This document shows, in pieces, positions 52,341-62,546 of a DNA stretch of 64,000 bases. Source of the DNA: Virgibacillus dokdonensis (GTDB lineage Bacteria > Bacillota > Bacilli > Bacillales > Amphibacillaceae); contig NZ_LT745763.1 in assembly GCF_900166595.1 (NCBI RefSeq), positions 124,001 through 188,000 on the forward strand. The letters are read 5' to 3'. A program made the translations under genes and the position numbers. The stretch's first letter is position 1; every line of letters starts with the position of its first letter. The notes under the pieces are model-generated. The model saw only the letters and a program-made list of their open reading frames with translations. It did no database searches and was not told the origin of the DNA.

Positions 52341-52567
52341 GAGAAAAGATATATAAAATAAGTGGTTTGTGATTCATGCCGTAACCAAATAAGTAAGCGC
52401 TCAGCAGTTAGGTGACTTCACTTCATTTAAGCTAAGTCATTATCCGTTCGTCGCTAAGAGAAAGGTCGACTAAAAACGGGGCTTGCCGCCCGACGTCGGC
52501 ACTCCCTTGTTTTAGTGGCATGATTCCTAAAAGTTTCGTTGCTAACAGGACGCTCCAAGCCTTTATT
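52341..52567 (+). repeat. Family A dispersed repeat, copy 5 (diverged)
   Basis: Starts GAGAAAAGATATATAAAATA and keeps CAGCAGTTAGGTGACTTCAC, AAGGTCGACTAAAAACGGGG, CTTGCCGCCCGACGTCGGC and CTCCAAGCCTTTATTCTG. Its right end overlaps the stop codon of gntK, so the last bases of that gene come from the repeat. Confidence 0.75.
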
Positions 52568-54116
52568 CTGCATTGTTTACATGCTTGCGTTGGAAATTTG
52601 CAATATTTTCATACTCTGCTTTCAAAACTTGAGGTAGACGTATGAAAAGCGGAAGTAGCTCATCGTAAACAGCACTTGCAGCTTCATTTGGTTGATGGGT
52701 ATGTGTAGCGCCAATCATTTCGGAAACAACTGAAAAGTCATCAATCTCATTTGTAGCGTACATGCCTAATACGATTGCGCCGAGGCAAGAACTTTCATAG
52801 CTTTCTGGTATGACAACAGGTTTATGGAAGACATCGGCCATCAGTTGACGCCACATGGCTGATCGAGCAAAGCCACCCGTCGCTTGGATTTGTTTTGGCT
52901 CTCCTGTCAATGCAGTGACTGCAAGTAAAACGGTACGTAAGTTAAACATAACACCCTCTAGTACGGCGCGTACCATATGTTGTTTTTGATGATGAATGCT
53001 TAATCCGAAGAAAGAAGCACGTGCATTAGCATCCCAAAGTGGTGCACGCTCCCCCGTCATAAATGGGTGAAATAAAAGCCCGTCAGAACCTGGTGCTACA
53101 CCTTCAGCCATTTTCGTTAGTACATCATAGGGGTCCATACCTAATCGTTTGGCTGTTTCTACTTCAGAAGCTGCAAATTCATCCCGTACCCAACGTAGAA
53201 TCATTCCTCCATTATTAACGGGTCCGCCAACAACCCAATGCTTTTCTGTTAATGCATAGCAAAAAGTTCTACCCAGTGGATCTGTTTTTGGTTTGTCGGT
53301 GACTGTACGTATCGCACCGCTTGTTCCAATCGTAACGGCAGTAACGCCAGATTCAATCGCGTTGACACCAAGATTGGAAAGTACACCATCACTTGCTCCG
53401 ATGAGAAACGGCGTGTTTACGTCTATTCCCATTTCTTTACAAATAACTTCGTCTACACCAGTAAATGTCTTTGTAGTAGGCACGAGTGTGGACAGGTTTT
53501 CTGGGGTTATCCCTGCTACTTGTAATGCTTCCTCATCCCAATCTAATGCTTCTAGGTTCAATAAACCGGTTGCCGAAGCAATGGAGTAGTCAATCACATA
53601 GGAATGGAATAAACGAGAAAATATATATTCTTTAATCGAGATGAATTTATGCGCTCGTTGGAACAGTGCTGGTTCTTCTGTTCGTAACCATAATAGTTTG
53701 GCTAACGGCGACATGGGATGTATCGGCGTTCCTGTTCTTAAATAGATTTCATGCCCATTTTTCTTATCGTTTATCTCTTTAGCATATGGAGCACTTCTTG
53801 TGTCCGCCCATGTAATGCTATTTGTTAATAAATTTCCTACCTCATCTACAGCAATTAAACTATGCATGGCAGAACTAAAAGCAACAAATTTTAAAGCTTT
53901 TGGGTGAATCCTACTTGTTTGCATGGTTTCTTTAATTGTTGTTACCACAGCTTGGAAAATTTCGTTAGGATCTTGTTCGGCTACTAAAGGATTTGGTGTA
54001 TGTAACGGGTAATGTACGGCACTTTTGCTAATTGCTTTTCCGTTCTTTGTAAACAAAACCGCTTTTGTACTCGTGGTTCCAATATCAACGCCTAAATAAT
54101 AAGCTGATGCGGTCAT
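52563..54116 (-). CDS. gntK: Gluconate kinase, FGGY family
   Basis: A 517-residue sugar kinase that makes 6-phosphogluconate. VDIGTTSTKAVLFTKNGK is the phosphate-1 motif, FVAFSSAMHS and ITWADTRS are conserved substrate contacts, and GATVTIGTSGAIR-like (VTAVTIGTSGAIRTVTDKP) and GGFARSAMWRQLMADV are the ATP-binding motifs. B. subtilis GntK is 513 residues. ATG 54116 has GGAGG 7 bases upstream. It lies downstream of a 6-phosphogluconate dehydrogenase gene in the same direction, separated by a terminator-like hairpin. Confidence 0.93.
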   Translation of the reverse strand: MTASAYYLGVDIGTTSTKAVLFTKNGKAISKSAVHYPLHTPNPLVAEQDPNEIFQAVVTTIKETMQTSRIHPKALKFVAFSSAMHSLIAVDEVGNLLTNSITWADTRSAPYAKEINDKKNGHEIYLRTGTPIHPMSPLAKLLWLRTEEPALFQRAHKFISIKEYIFSRLFHSYVIDYSIASATGLLNLEALDWDEEALQVAGITPENLSTLVPTTKTFTGVDEVICKEMGIDVNTPFLIGASDGVLSNLGVNAIESGVTAVTIGTSGAIRTVTDKPKTDPLGRTFCYALTEKHWVVGGPVNNGGMILRWVRDEFAASEVETAKRLGMDPYDVLTKMAEGVAPGSDGLLFHPFMTGERAPLWDANARASFFGLSIHHQKQHMVRAVLEGVMFNLRTVLLAVTALTGEPKQIQATGGFARSAMWRQLMADVFHKPVVIPESYESSCLGAIVLGMYATNEIDDFSVVSEMIGATHTHQPNEAASAVYDELLPLFIRLPQVLKAEYENIANFQRKHVNNAE

Positions 54117-54220
54117 CCATATTCCTCCTTGCACTACGTATACCTTTATTTTACCAGATGTTTGATGGGAAACATGTATTTGAAAGATCTCACTCGTTAA
54201 TGATTCATTTTATCGTTAAG

Positions 54221-54259
54221 CAAAAAAGGGGAAGCTTGGTTTTACCGTTTATGCTTCCC
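54221..54259 (-). terminator. Terminator of the 6-phosphogluconate dehydrogenase gene
   Basis: GGGAAGC and GCTTCCC pair around a loop of about 20 bases; the minus strand then reads CCTTTTTTGC. Confidence 0.75.
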
Positions 54260-54267
54260 TACGTAAA

Positions 54268-55167
54268 CTAGTCGTTTTTAACCACAGCGTGGCCGCCAAA
54301 TTCATTCCGTAGTGCTGCTACCACTTTGCCTGTAAACGTATCATCTTCAAGGGAGCGATAACGCATCATTAAGGAAAGTGCAATAACTGGTGCTGCTACT
54401 TGGTAATCTAGAGCTGTTTCTACCGTCCATTTTCCTTCACCCGAAGATTGCATAATACCACGTATTTGATCCAATTGAGCATCTTTGGAGAATGCTTGTT
54501 GTGTTAGTTCCATTAACCAAGAACGAATGACCGAACCATGGTTAAATACCTTAGCAACTTTTTCGTAGTCATAGTCAAATTCACTTTTATGAAGAATATC
54601 AAATCCTTCTGCGATGGCTTGCATCATACCATATTCCATGCCATTGTGAACCATTTTTAAGAAATGGCCACTGCCTGCTTTCCCAGTGTATAAGTAGCCG
54701 TTTTCTGTGGAAATATCTTTAAATAGTGGTTCAATTTGTTTAAATGCTTCAGCATCTCCACCTATCATCGTACAAGCGCCGTTTCTAGCGCCATCTGTTC
54801 CTCCACTTGTACCGCAGTCAAAGAAGAAGATGCCTTTATCGTCTAACATTTCTTTTCGTTTACATGTATCTTTATAGTTGGAGTTACCGCCATCAATTAA
54901 AATATCACCAGTTTCAAGTAATGTTGTCATTTTTTGTACGACATTTTCTGTCACTTCTCCAGCTGGAACCATTAACCATATAATGCGCGGACTAGGTAAT
55001 TGTTCTACAAGATGTTCGATGGAGGATGTTGCTTCGTAATTTGCATGTGTGATTGAAGTCCTTTGTGCTTCGTTCGTGTCAAAGCCAAGTACATAATGTT
55101 GATGGTCGAGTAAATTAAGTGCTAAATTATATCCCATTTTTCCTAAGCCAATCATACCAATATTCAT
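54268..55167 (-). CDS. 6-phosphogluconate dehydrogenase, short (YqeC/GndA) type
   Basis: A 299-residue enzyme that oxidatively decarboxylates 6-phosphogluconate to ribulose 5-phosphate. MIGLGKMGYNLALNLLDH is the Rossmann loop; DGGNSNYKDT, DCGTSGGTDGARNGACTMIG and SGHFLKMVHNGMEYGMMQAI are the substrate and catalytic motifs (Lys and Asn in the last). It is the short, usually NAD-dependent form of about 300 residues, not the 470-residue Gnd. ATG 55167 has GAGGTGA upstream. Divergent from the RpiR regulator at 55547. Confidence 0.93.
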   Translation of the reverse strand: MNIGMIGLGKMGYNLALNLLDHQHYVLGFDTNEAQRTSITHANYEATSSIEHLVEQLPSPRIIWLMVPAGEVTENVVQKMTTLLETGDILIDGGNSNYKDTCKRKEMLDDKGIFFFDCGTSGGTDGARNGACTMIGGDAEAFKQIEPLFKDISTENGYLYTGKAGSGHFLKMVHNGMEYGMMQAIAEGFDILHKSEFDYDYEKVAKVFNHGSVIRSWLMELTQQAFSKDAQLDQIRGIMQSSGEGKWTVETALDYQVAAPVIALSLMMRYRSLEDDTFTGKVVAALRNEFGGHAVVKND

Positions 55168-55232
55168 TTCCGTCACCTCGAGTTGAATTAATATCATTTT
55201 GTTAAATTATGAACATAATAATTATTGCATGA

Positions 55233-55411
55233 TGGGAAAGTATAAAAAATCACATGATAAAATGTGCATGTTAGTCTTTATAGTATAAAAGACCACCATG
55301 GCTTGCATGGGAGAGTTCACCATATACAATTTCGCAAGCACGTTTTTACTATGAAGACAGCGTTTTCCCATAAGATTTGTCGATAAACCAAGTTTTTTAG
55401 CAGTAAATAAT
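55233..55411 (+). repeat. Family B repeat, long form
   Basis: Starts GGGAAAGTATAAAAAA, has TATAGTATAAAAGACCACC, GGCTTGCATGGGAGAGTTC, GCAAGCACGTTTTTACTATG and ends CCATAAGATTTGTCGATAAA, CCAAGTTTTTTAGC. It lies between the divergent gnd and rpiR genes. Confidence 0.65.
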
Positions 55412-55464
55412 TCATCGACTTGCATTCATTATATCAAATTTTTTTCCGTATACAACAATTATCG

Positions 55465-55487
55465 CGAAATTTTTTTTCGTGTATAAT
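55465..55487 (+). promoter_or_regulatory. Promoter with CGAAA-N5-TTTCG dyad before the RpiR gene
   Basis: CGAAA and TTTCG (55465-55479) form an inverted repeat, as is common for RpiR/MurR-family operators, and TATAAT (55482-55487) follows. The -35 is weak. Confidence 0.4.
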
Positions 55488-55546
55488 AGTTTAAGAAAAC
55501 GAAATAGTATAAAAATCTTTTTGTGAGATAAAAGGAGAACATAAAT

Positions 55547-56401
55547 ATGGATCAAGTCAACCAACACGGTTTAGCGCGTATTCGTAGCAATTATAGCCGC
55601 TTAAGTGAGAAAGAGAAGAAAATAGCTGATTATATTTTGCAACATCCGAAAACAATTATTCATCATACAATTAACCAGATTGCAGATGAATTGGAGGTTG
55701 CGGATTCAACGGTGTTTCGTTTTTGTCAGCGCGTGGGTTTTAAAGGATACCAAGCTTTAAAAATTGCACTTGCTGCTGAAATGGCGACACCCGTCACAGA
55801 TATTCACGAAAAAATCCAAGCTGGCGATGACGTAGGAACGGTTAGTGAAAAAGTTTTTCGTTCGAATATGAATACACTAGAGGATACGTTAAAAGTAATT
55901 GATCAAAAAGCCTTACATGAAGCTGTTGCAGCATTAATTGTAGCTGAAAAAGTAGAGTTTTTTGGGATAGGTGGGTCAGCCATTGTATCCATCGACGCTT
56001 ATCATAAATTTCTTCGTAGTGGAATGCAAGTGCACGCAAATTTGGATGCGCATATGCAGCTAATGGCAGCATCACAATTGCGTGCTAAAGATGTGGCTGT
56101 TATTATTTCCCACTCTGGTTCTACAAAAGATATTATGGATATACTACATGTTTTAAGGGATAAAAATGTCACGATTATTGCGATAACAAACTTTGCTAAA
56201 TCCACGCTGAGCAAGCAAGCAGATATTTTACTTTATACCGTCTCAGATGAGACAGAATTTCGACCTGAAGCATTATCGTCACGAATTGCAGAGCTGACAT
56301 TAATTGACGCATTATATACAAATGTAATGCTTGCCAAAGGAGAATCCGCTCAACAGGCACTACAAGATATGCGCAAGGCAATTGCTTTAAAACGTTTATA
56401 A
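55547..56401 (+). CDS. RpiR/MurR-family regulator (HTH plus SIS domain), probably of gluconate genes
   Basis: A 284-residue regulator. HTH_6 domain at about 1-80 (IADELEVADSTVFRFCQRVG) and a SIS sugar-phosphate-binding domain at about 120-255 (FFGIGGSAIVSIDAYHKFLR, VAVIISHSGSTKDIMDILHV). The ligand is probably 6-phosphogluconate, judged by the divergent 6-phosphogluconate dehydrogenase and gntK genes. It takes the place that the GntR repressor has in B. subtilis. RBS AAAGGAG. Confidence 0.92.
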   Translation: MDQVNQHGLARIRSNYSRLSEKEKKIADYILQHPKTIIHHTINQIADELEVADSTVFRFCQRVGFKGYQALKIALAAEMATPVTDIHEKIQAGDDVGTVSEKVFRSNMNTLEDTLKVIDQKALHEAVAALIVAEKVEFFGIGGSAIVSIDAYHKFLRSGMQVHANLDAHMQLMAASQLRAKDVAVIISHSGSTKDIMDILHVLRDKNVTIIAITNFAKSTLSKQADILLYTVSDETEFRPEALSSRIAELTLIDALYTNVMLAKGESAQQALQDMRKAIALKRL

Positions 56402-56405
56402 GGTG

Positions 56406-56520
56406 ACGTGAGTTTCCTGATGTCAGCGACTTTCGATGATAGTGGGCGAATTTTTAGCAGGTATGAGCGGGATTTTGACAAGAGTGAGCGAAACACCAGC
56501 AAGGGCGAGTGATTTTTCGT
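56406..56520 (+). repeat. Degenerate 21-bp tandem repeat
   Basis: Five or so units of about 21 bp run on: TCAGCGACTTTCGATGATAG, TGGGCGAATTTTTAGCAGG, TGAGCGGGATTTTGACAAG, TGAGCGAAACACCAGCAAGG, CGAGTGATTTTTCG. The shared core is TGAGCGAATTTTGACAAGA. It starts immediately after the rpiR stop. Confidence 0.6.
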
Positions 56521-56738
56521 GGTCTAGGAAATTATAAAATTTTGCAGCTGTGGATAAACGTACTAAGTTATTTAGCCACGTCCGGCTCTAGCGCCCAGCA
56601 ACTAGGCGACTTCACGAATCGCCTTACGATAAGTCATCATTGGTTCGTCAACACCACCTCACCATGATTCCTAAAACTTTAGTCGTTTCGTTCCACTCGC
56701 TACGTTGCTAACCGGGCGCCCCGAGCCTTTGTTCCTTA
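56521..56738 (+). repeat. Family A dispersed repeat, copy 6
   Basis: About 218 bp, nearly identical to copy 7 at 62547 (shared start GGTCTAGGAAATTATAAAAT, AGCTGTGGATAAACGTACTA, end CCTTTGTTC). It lies between two genes in the same direction, the only copy not at a convergent site. Confidence 0.88.
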
Positions 56739-56781
56739 CAGATATGATATAAAGGTCAGTTAGTGAGAAGGGGGATGTACA

Positions 56782-57537
56782 TTGATTGATATTAGTAAGT
56801 TAATTCAAGGGAAAAATGTAACAGAATTAGATATTCAATTGTTGAGCTATATTGTCGAAAATATGGATCATGTCTTGAAACAAGGAGTTCGTCACATTGC
56901 CAAAGTGAATTATACTTCTCCAGCAACCATTATTCGTTTGTCCAAGAAGCTTGGATATACAGGATTTGTAGATATGTATTATCACCTTTTACCGCTGGTG
57001 AAAGAGGTAGATGAAAAGAAGGGAAATGTAGAAGATGATTTCCCAGATATTACTACAAAGGAATTTTTCGATTGCAATGGGATGGAAACAATTCATCAAT
57101 TTATCCATAAAGTCATGCAGATGGAGCAAACCTATATCTTTTTATACGCAACTGGCTTTTCGGCTATAGCTGCTGAATATTTATACAAAAAGTTATTAGT
57201 ATTAGGGAAGAAAACGATATTAGCTAGTGGTATGGATTCAATAGGTGTATTTGAAAATAATTTGGATCATATTGGTGCACTTGTTGTGATTTCTAAATCG
57301 GGTGAAACACAGCAAGTCATTGATAAGCTAGTTGCTGCTAAGGAGCATAACATATTTACTGTTTCCTTCACCAAAGAAATAGAAAATCGAATCGCCAACA
57401 TATCGGATTTAAACTTTAAAATCATGGATAATAATAAGCTAGATGATCGAAATATGTTGCCTAATATTTTTTTCCCTCGATTATTAATGGCTTTTGAGCT
57501 TATTTTAAAGGAATACTTAAAAACAAATGCTAGGTAG
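56782..57537 (+). CDS. RpiR/MurR-family regulator of the alpha-glucoside PTS operon
   Basis: A 251-residue regulator. N-terminal HTH (VNYTSPATIIRLSKKLGYTG, about 45-64) and C-terminal SIS domain (about 110-240: YIFLYATGFSAIAAEYLYKK, GALVVISKSGETQQVIDKL). The start is TTG 56782 after GGGGGATG. It stands directly upstream of PTS and GH4 genes, like GlvR in B. subtilis maltose uptake, so the ligand is likely a phosphorylated disaccharide. It may activate or repress; the sequence does not say. Confidence 0.9.
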   Translation: MIDISKLIQGKNVTELDIQLLSYIVENMDHVLKQGVRHIAKVNYTSPATIIRLSKKLGYTGFVDMYYHLLPLVKEVDEKKGNVEDDFPDITTKEFFDCNGMETIHQFIHKVMQMEQTYIFLYATGFSAIAAEYLYKKLLVLGKKTILASGMDSIGVFENNLDHIGALVVISKSGETQQVIDKLVAAKEHNIFTVSFTKEIENRIANISDLNFKIMDNNKLDDRNMLPNIFFPRLLMAFELILKEYLKTNAR

Positions 57538-57553
57538 GTAATATATACTTTGT

Positions 57554-57587
57554 GAAACGTGTTTCAATCGATGAAACACGTTTTTTC
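57554..57587 (+). terminator. Terminator-like hairpin after the RpiR gene
   Basis: GAAACGTGTTTCA pairs with TGAAACACGTTTT around a 5-base loop, with TTTTTT at the exit. Confidence 0.7.
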
Positions 57588-57607
57588 AGCTACAAAAATT
57601 ATATACA

Positions 57608-57621
57608 AGAAACCGTTTACG
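57608..57621 (+). promoter_or_regulatory. Candidate CcpA site (cre)
   Basis: AGAAACCGTTTACG matches 11 of 14 positions of the cre pattern TGAAARCGYTTWCW, 60 bases before the PTS gene. This would place the operon under glucose repression. Confidence 0.5.
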
Positions 57622-57679
57622 GGATAAACTAACTTATGTCATCGACAATATACGACAAATTTACTGGGGGTGTTTTAAA

Positions 57680-59281
57680 TTGAAGCAGAAGATGATGGAA
57701 GCAATGCAACGTTTTTCCAAAGCAATGTTTATTCCAGTACTTATTTTACCCATTGCAGGTATTCTCATAGCTCTTGGTAATGTATTTACAAACCCACGAT
57801 TACTTGAAATAATTCCGTTTTTAGATAATCCTGTCACAACTGGGTTTGGTTCCATTTTATCGGGTTCATTAGTTTCGATTTTAAGTAATTTAGGTTTAAT
57901 TTTTGCTGTTGGTATAACTGTAGGCTTAGCAAAGAAAGAAAAGTCCGTAGCAGGATTTACCGCATTATTAGGATATTTAGTATTTGTGAATGCAATGAAT
58001 AAATTTATGGAGCTAAGTGGTTTGCTTCTCGAAGCTGATTCCTTGCAAGGAACTGGACAAACATTGGTGTTAGGAGTCCAGATATTAGATATGGGAGTTT
58101 TCCTAGGGATTATGCTCGGTCTTGTAACCGCATTTATTCATAATAAATTTATTGATACAGAATTTAATGGTGCCTTTCAAATATATGGTGGTTCCCGGTT
58201 TGTGTTTATCGTTTTAATTCCGGTTACCGTATTAATGGCAGTGCTTCTCACTTATATTTGGCCTATTTTTCAAAATGGAATCAACAATCTTGGCACATTG
58301 ATTCAACACAGTGGGAATTTTGGTTTGTTTTTATACGGCATGTTAGAAAGGTTACTTATTCCAACTGGTTTACATCACTTAGTATATACGCCATTTCTGT
58401 ACACCTCACTTGGTGGCGTAGCTGAAGTTGGCGGCCAGGTTTTAGAAGGGGCTCGTAATATTTACTACGCGGAAATTGCTGATCCAGCGGTAGCCCGTTT
58501 ATCAGAAAGTGTTATCTGGGATGCACGTGGCATTGCGAAAATGTTTGGTTTAATTGGAGCATGTTTAGCGATGTACCATACAGCCAAACCAGAAAATAAA
58601 GTAAAAGTAAAAGCAATTTTAATTCCAGCTGCATTTACTTCTTTTATTGCCGGAGTTACAGAGCCAATTGAGTTCTCCTTTATGTTTGTGGCACCAATTC
58701 TATTTGTTGTCCATGCTGCTTTAAGTGGTTTAAGCATGGTGGCTTTAAATTTATTAGATGTTCGTGCAATTGGACCAAATGGCATGATTGATTTTCTATT
58801 GTTTAATGTCCCACTTGGCTTTGAGAAAACAAGTTGGCCGATGTATATCTTCGTCGGAATCCTATTCTTTGTTATCTATTATGTAGTATTTCGTTTCTTA
58901 ATTACCAAATTTAATTTCAAAACAGTAGGACGTGAAGATGCAGGCAAAGAAGCAAAATTGTACTCGAAACAAGATTACAAAGAAAAGAAGCGTAAAGGTA
59001 AAGCAAAAGACGATACAAATACGGCGAACACCGATATGGCAAGCTTGATTGTAGAGGCTCTTGGCGGGGCAGAAAATATTGATACCATAACAAACTGTTA
59101 TACGAGATTGCGACTCACATTGCGCCAACCAAACTTAGTTGATGAAGAAACATTAAAAACAAAGACAGGAGCAAGTGGTGTCATTGTTAAAGATAAAAAC
59201 GTTCAGGTAGTGTACGGTTTACAAGTAACGACTGTGCGTAAATCTGTGGATGATTATTTAGGTAGAGAACAAACAGAATAG
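57680..59281 (+). CDS. PTS transporter, alpha-glucoside type, IICB component
   Basis: A 533-residue permease of the glucose-maltose PTS family that brings in and phosphorylates alpha-glucosides such as maltose. About ten membrane segments fill residues 15-410; GLHHLVYTPFLYTSLGG and AGVTEPIEFSFMFVAPILF are the substrate-site motifs of EIIC. The C-terminal IIB domain begins near 450, with phospho-cysteine Cys473 in TNCYTRLR. No IIA domain is present, so a glucose-type IIA must be supplied in trans. The start is TTG 57680 with GGGGGTG upstream. Next to glvA-like gene. Confidence 0.92.
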   Translation: MKQKMMEAMQRFSKAMFIPVLILPIAGILIALGNVFTNPRLLEIIPFLDNPVTTGFGSILSGSLVSILSNLGLIFAVGITVGLAKKEKSVAGFTALLGYLVFVNAMNKFMELSGLLLEADSLQGTGQTLVLGVQILDMGVFLGIMLGLVTAFIHNKFIDTEFNGAFQIYGGSRFVFIVLIPVTVLMAVLLTYIWPIFQNGINNLGTLIQHSGNFGLFLYGMLERLLIPTGLHHLVYTPFLYTSLGGVAEVGGQVLEGARNIYYAEIADPAVARLSESVIWDARGIAKMFGLIGACLAMYHTAKPENKVKVKAILIPAAFTSFIAGVTEPIEFSFMFVAPILFVVHAALSGLSMVALNLLDVRAIGPNGMIDFLLFNVPLGFEKTSWPMYIFVGILFFVIYYVVFRFLITKFNFKTVGREDAGKEAKLYSKQDYKEKKRKGKAKDDTNTANTDMASLIVEALGGAENIDTITNCYTRLRLTLRQPNLVDEETLKTKTGASGVIVKDKNVQVVYGLQVTTVRKSVDDYLGREQTE

Positions 59282-60628
<1,347 letters not shown>

Positions 60629-60710
60629 GTTTTCATGAATTTTAGTTAGAGGGTACTGTCATGTAAAGCACCCACTCATTCAATATGCACTATATAAACA
60701 GAAGAGTAAG

Positions 60711-60770
60711 TGAACAACCCTTGCTTGATAGCTGCCATTTTTGAGCTGTCTATGAAGCAAGGGTTGTTTA
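60711..60770 (+). terminator. Hairpin after the GH4 gene
   Basis: AACAACCCTTGCTT (60713-60726) pairs perfectly with AAGCAAGGGTTGTT (60755-60768). The T-run is poor, but the 14-bp stem is very stable. A long loop of 28 bases is unusual. Confidence 0.5.
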
Positions 60771-60788
60771 ATAAATGCGTTTTTTAAT

Positions 60789-61055
60789 GTGAAAATTGCT
60801 GGAGATGGTGTAAGCCAACCAAAGCCACATCCAGAAGGAATTCATAAGGCATTAGAAAAGATGTAAATACAACTTAATGCGGCAATGTTTGTCGGAGATA
60901 GTGAAGCAGATATTCAAGCTGGTTTAGAAGCAAATGTGCATACGGTCGGAGTCAAATGGTTTCTAACGTACCAGACAGATACATTCATTAGACAACCAGA
61001 TACACAATGTCACTCCATCGCTGGTTTTATGGCGTATATAAAAGAGACGCAATGA
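60789..61055 (+). pseudogene. HAD-family sugar-phosphatase remnant
   Basis: An 89-codon stretch with a TAA at codon 26. Before it QPKPHPEGIHKALEK is HAD motif III, after it MFVGDSEADIQAGLEANVHT is motif IV, and GFMAYIKETQ ends it. The N-terminal half with the DxDxT nucleophile is missing. This is the C-terminal part of a phosphoglycolate phosphatase/beta-phosphoglucomutase-like gene, which could once have served the neighbouring sugar operon. Confidence 0.65.
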
Positions 61056-61197
61056 TACAAAAGCACCAGACTTTAGGTGAAAAGGGAGCTGGATAAAATT
61101 TTCTAAGCGGAATAGATTGCTTTCTTTCTTTACTTCTGTATAATATATTTCGAGTATCGAAGAAAAAGGTCGGACAGCTTAGAAAGGAGAGCGATGT

Positions 61198-62391
61198 ATG
61201 CCAGCACAACCTATGGCAGAGACAAAACAGGAAAAAATTTGGACACGTGACTTTATCCTTATTTGTCTCGCTAATTTTTGTATATTTTTAGGCTTTCAGA
61301 TGACGCTACCTACGTTACCTTTATTTGTAAAAGAACTTGGTGGCAGTGATCAATTGATCGGAATTATTGTTGGAATATTTACATTTTCAGCATTGGTAAT
61401 GCGTCCTTATGCAGGGCATGCATTGGAGTCAAAAGGTAGACAATTTGTATATATGTTCGGATTACTTATCTTTGTTGTATCTGTGGGCTCATTTGCACTC
61501 GTTTCCAGTATTGCCCTACTACTATTACTCCGCATCGTACAAGGAGTAGGATGGGGCTTTTCAACGACAGCTACTGGAACCATTGCGACGGATTTAATAC
61601 CTCCCTCGCGTCGTGGAGAAGGGATGGGCTATTTCGGACTAGCTGGTAATTTAGCATTAGCTTTTGGCCCGTCTTTAGGTCTAGCGCTTGTTGGTCAAAT
61701 GAGCTTTTCTAGCTTTTTCCTCATATGTGCTTCCGCTGGACTTGTTGCATTACTTCTATCTAGTAAAATTAAATATAAAAAAGTAGAACAATTGCAGCAT
61801 AAGACAGTAGCTTTGAAGTTTGATTTTTTTGAGAAAACGGCTATTCATCCGTCATTATTACTGTTTTTTGTAACGTTTACGTTTGGAGGAATTGCAACCT
61901 TTCTACCTTTACATGCTGCAGAACAGGAAGTTGCTGGAATTGAAGGCTATTTTTTAATGTATGCTGTTTTCCTGATGATTTCCCGTACATTTGCTGGGAA
62001 AATTTATGATCAGAAAGGGCATTTATTTGTTTTCCTTCCTGGGACAGTGCTTATTTTTGGCGCTATGATTTTGTTAGCTTGGCTGCCTAACACAGCTATG
62101 TTACTTATTGCAGCTAGTTTATATGGACTTGGATTCGGAATGATTCAACCTGCCTTACAAGCATGGGCGGTTGAAAAAGCTCCCGGAAATCGAAAAGGGA
62201 TGACGAATGCCACTTTTTTCTCCTTTTTTGATTTAGGTGTTGGTATGGGAGCCATTATCTTCGGACAAATTGCCTTCTTATTTAATTATGGTGTGATTTA
62301 TGTTGTAGCTGCAGGATCTGTGTTACTATCCATGTTATTGTATTTGTATCTCGTATTCATTGCTGTACGTCGTAAGCAAGATGTGCGTTAG
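61198..62391 (+). CDS. Major facilitator superfamily transporter
   Basis: A 397-residue membrane protein with twelve predicted helices. The loop between helices 2 and 3 is GHALESKGRQFVYMFG, matching the MFS signature G-x3-D/E-R-x-G-R-R in part, and LLRIVQGVGWGFSTTATGTI is the drug-exporter-like helix 4-5 motif. Homologues are called quinolone or multidrug-like efflux proteins, but the substrate is unknown. RBS AAAGGAGA, 8 bases before the ATG. Confidence 0.88.
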   Translation: MPAQPMAETKQEKIWTRDFILICLANFCIFLGFQMTLPTLPLFVKELGGSDQLIGIIVGIFTFSALVMRPYAGHALESKGRQFVYMFGLLIFVVSVGSFALVSSIALLLLLRIVQGVGWGFSTTATGTIATDLIPPSRRGEGMGYFGLAGNLALAFGPSLGLALVGQMSFSSFFLICASAGLVALLLSSKIKYKKVEQLQHKTVALKFDFFEKTAIHPSLLLFFVTFTFGGIATFLPLHAAEQEVAGIEGYFLMYAVFLMISRTFAGKIYDQKGHLFVFLPGTVLIFGAMILLAWLPNTAMLLIAASLYGLGFGMIQPALQAWAVEKAPGNRKGMTNATFFSFFDLGVGMGAIIFGQIAFLFNYGVIYVVAAGSVLLSMLLYLYLVFIAVRRKQDVR

Positions 62392-62506
62392 GCAAATCTA
62401 ATCCCCATACGATTAGGACCTTTAGCTCATACCTTTCGTGTATGAAACGATTTGTTTGGGCTAAGTTCCCATGTATGGAAGATTTTTTCATCTTCCTATC
62501 TCAAAA

Positions 62507-62545
62507 AGGAACCCAGCTGGTTTAAGGCTAGGTTCCTTATTATAT
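62507..62545 (+). terminator. Terminator of the MFS gene
   Basis: AAGGAACC (from 62507) pairs with GGTTCCTT, with an inner CAGC/GGCT loop, followed by ATTATATT. Confidence 0.65.
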
Positions 62546-62546
62546 T

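Noticed and set aside
52141..52377. A 78-codon minus-strand frame
   Set aside because: It lies within family A repeats and a hairpin and has no ribosome site.
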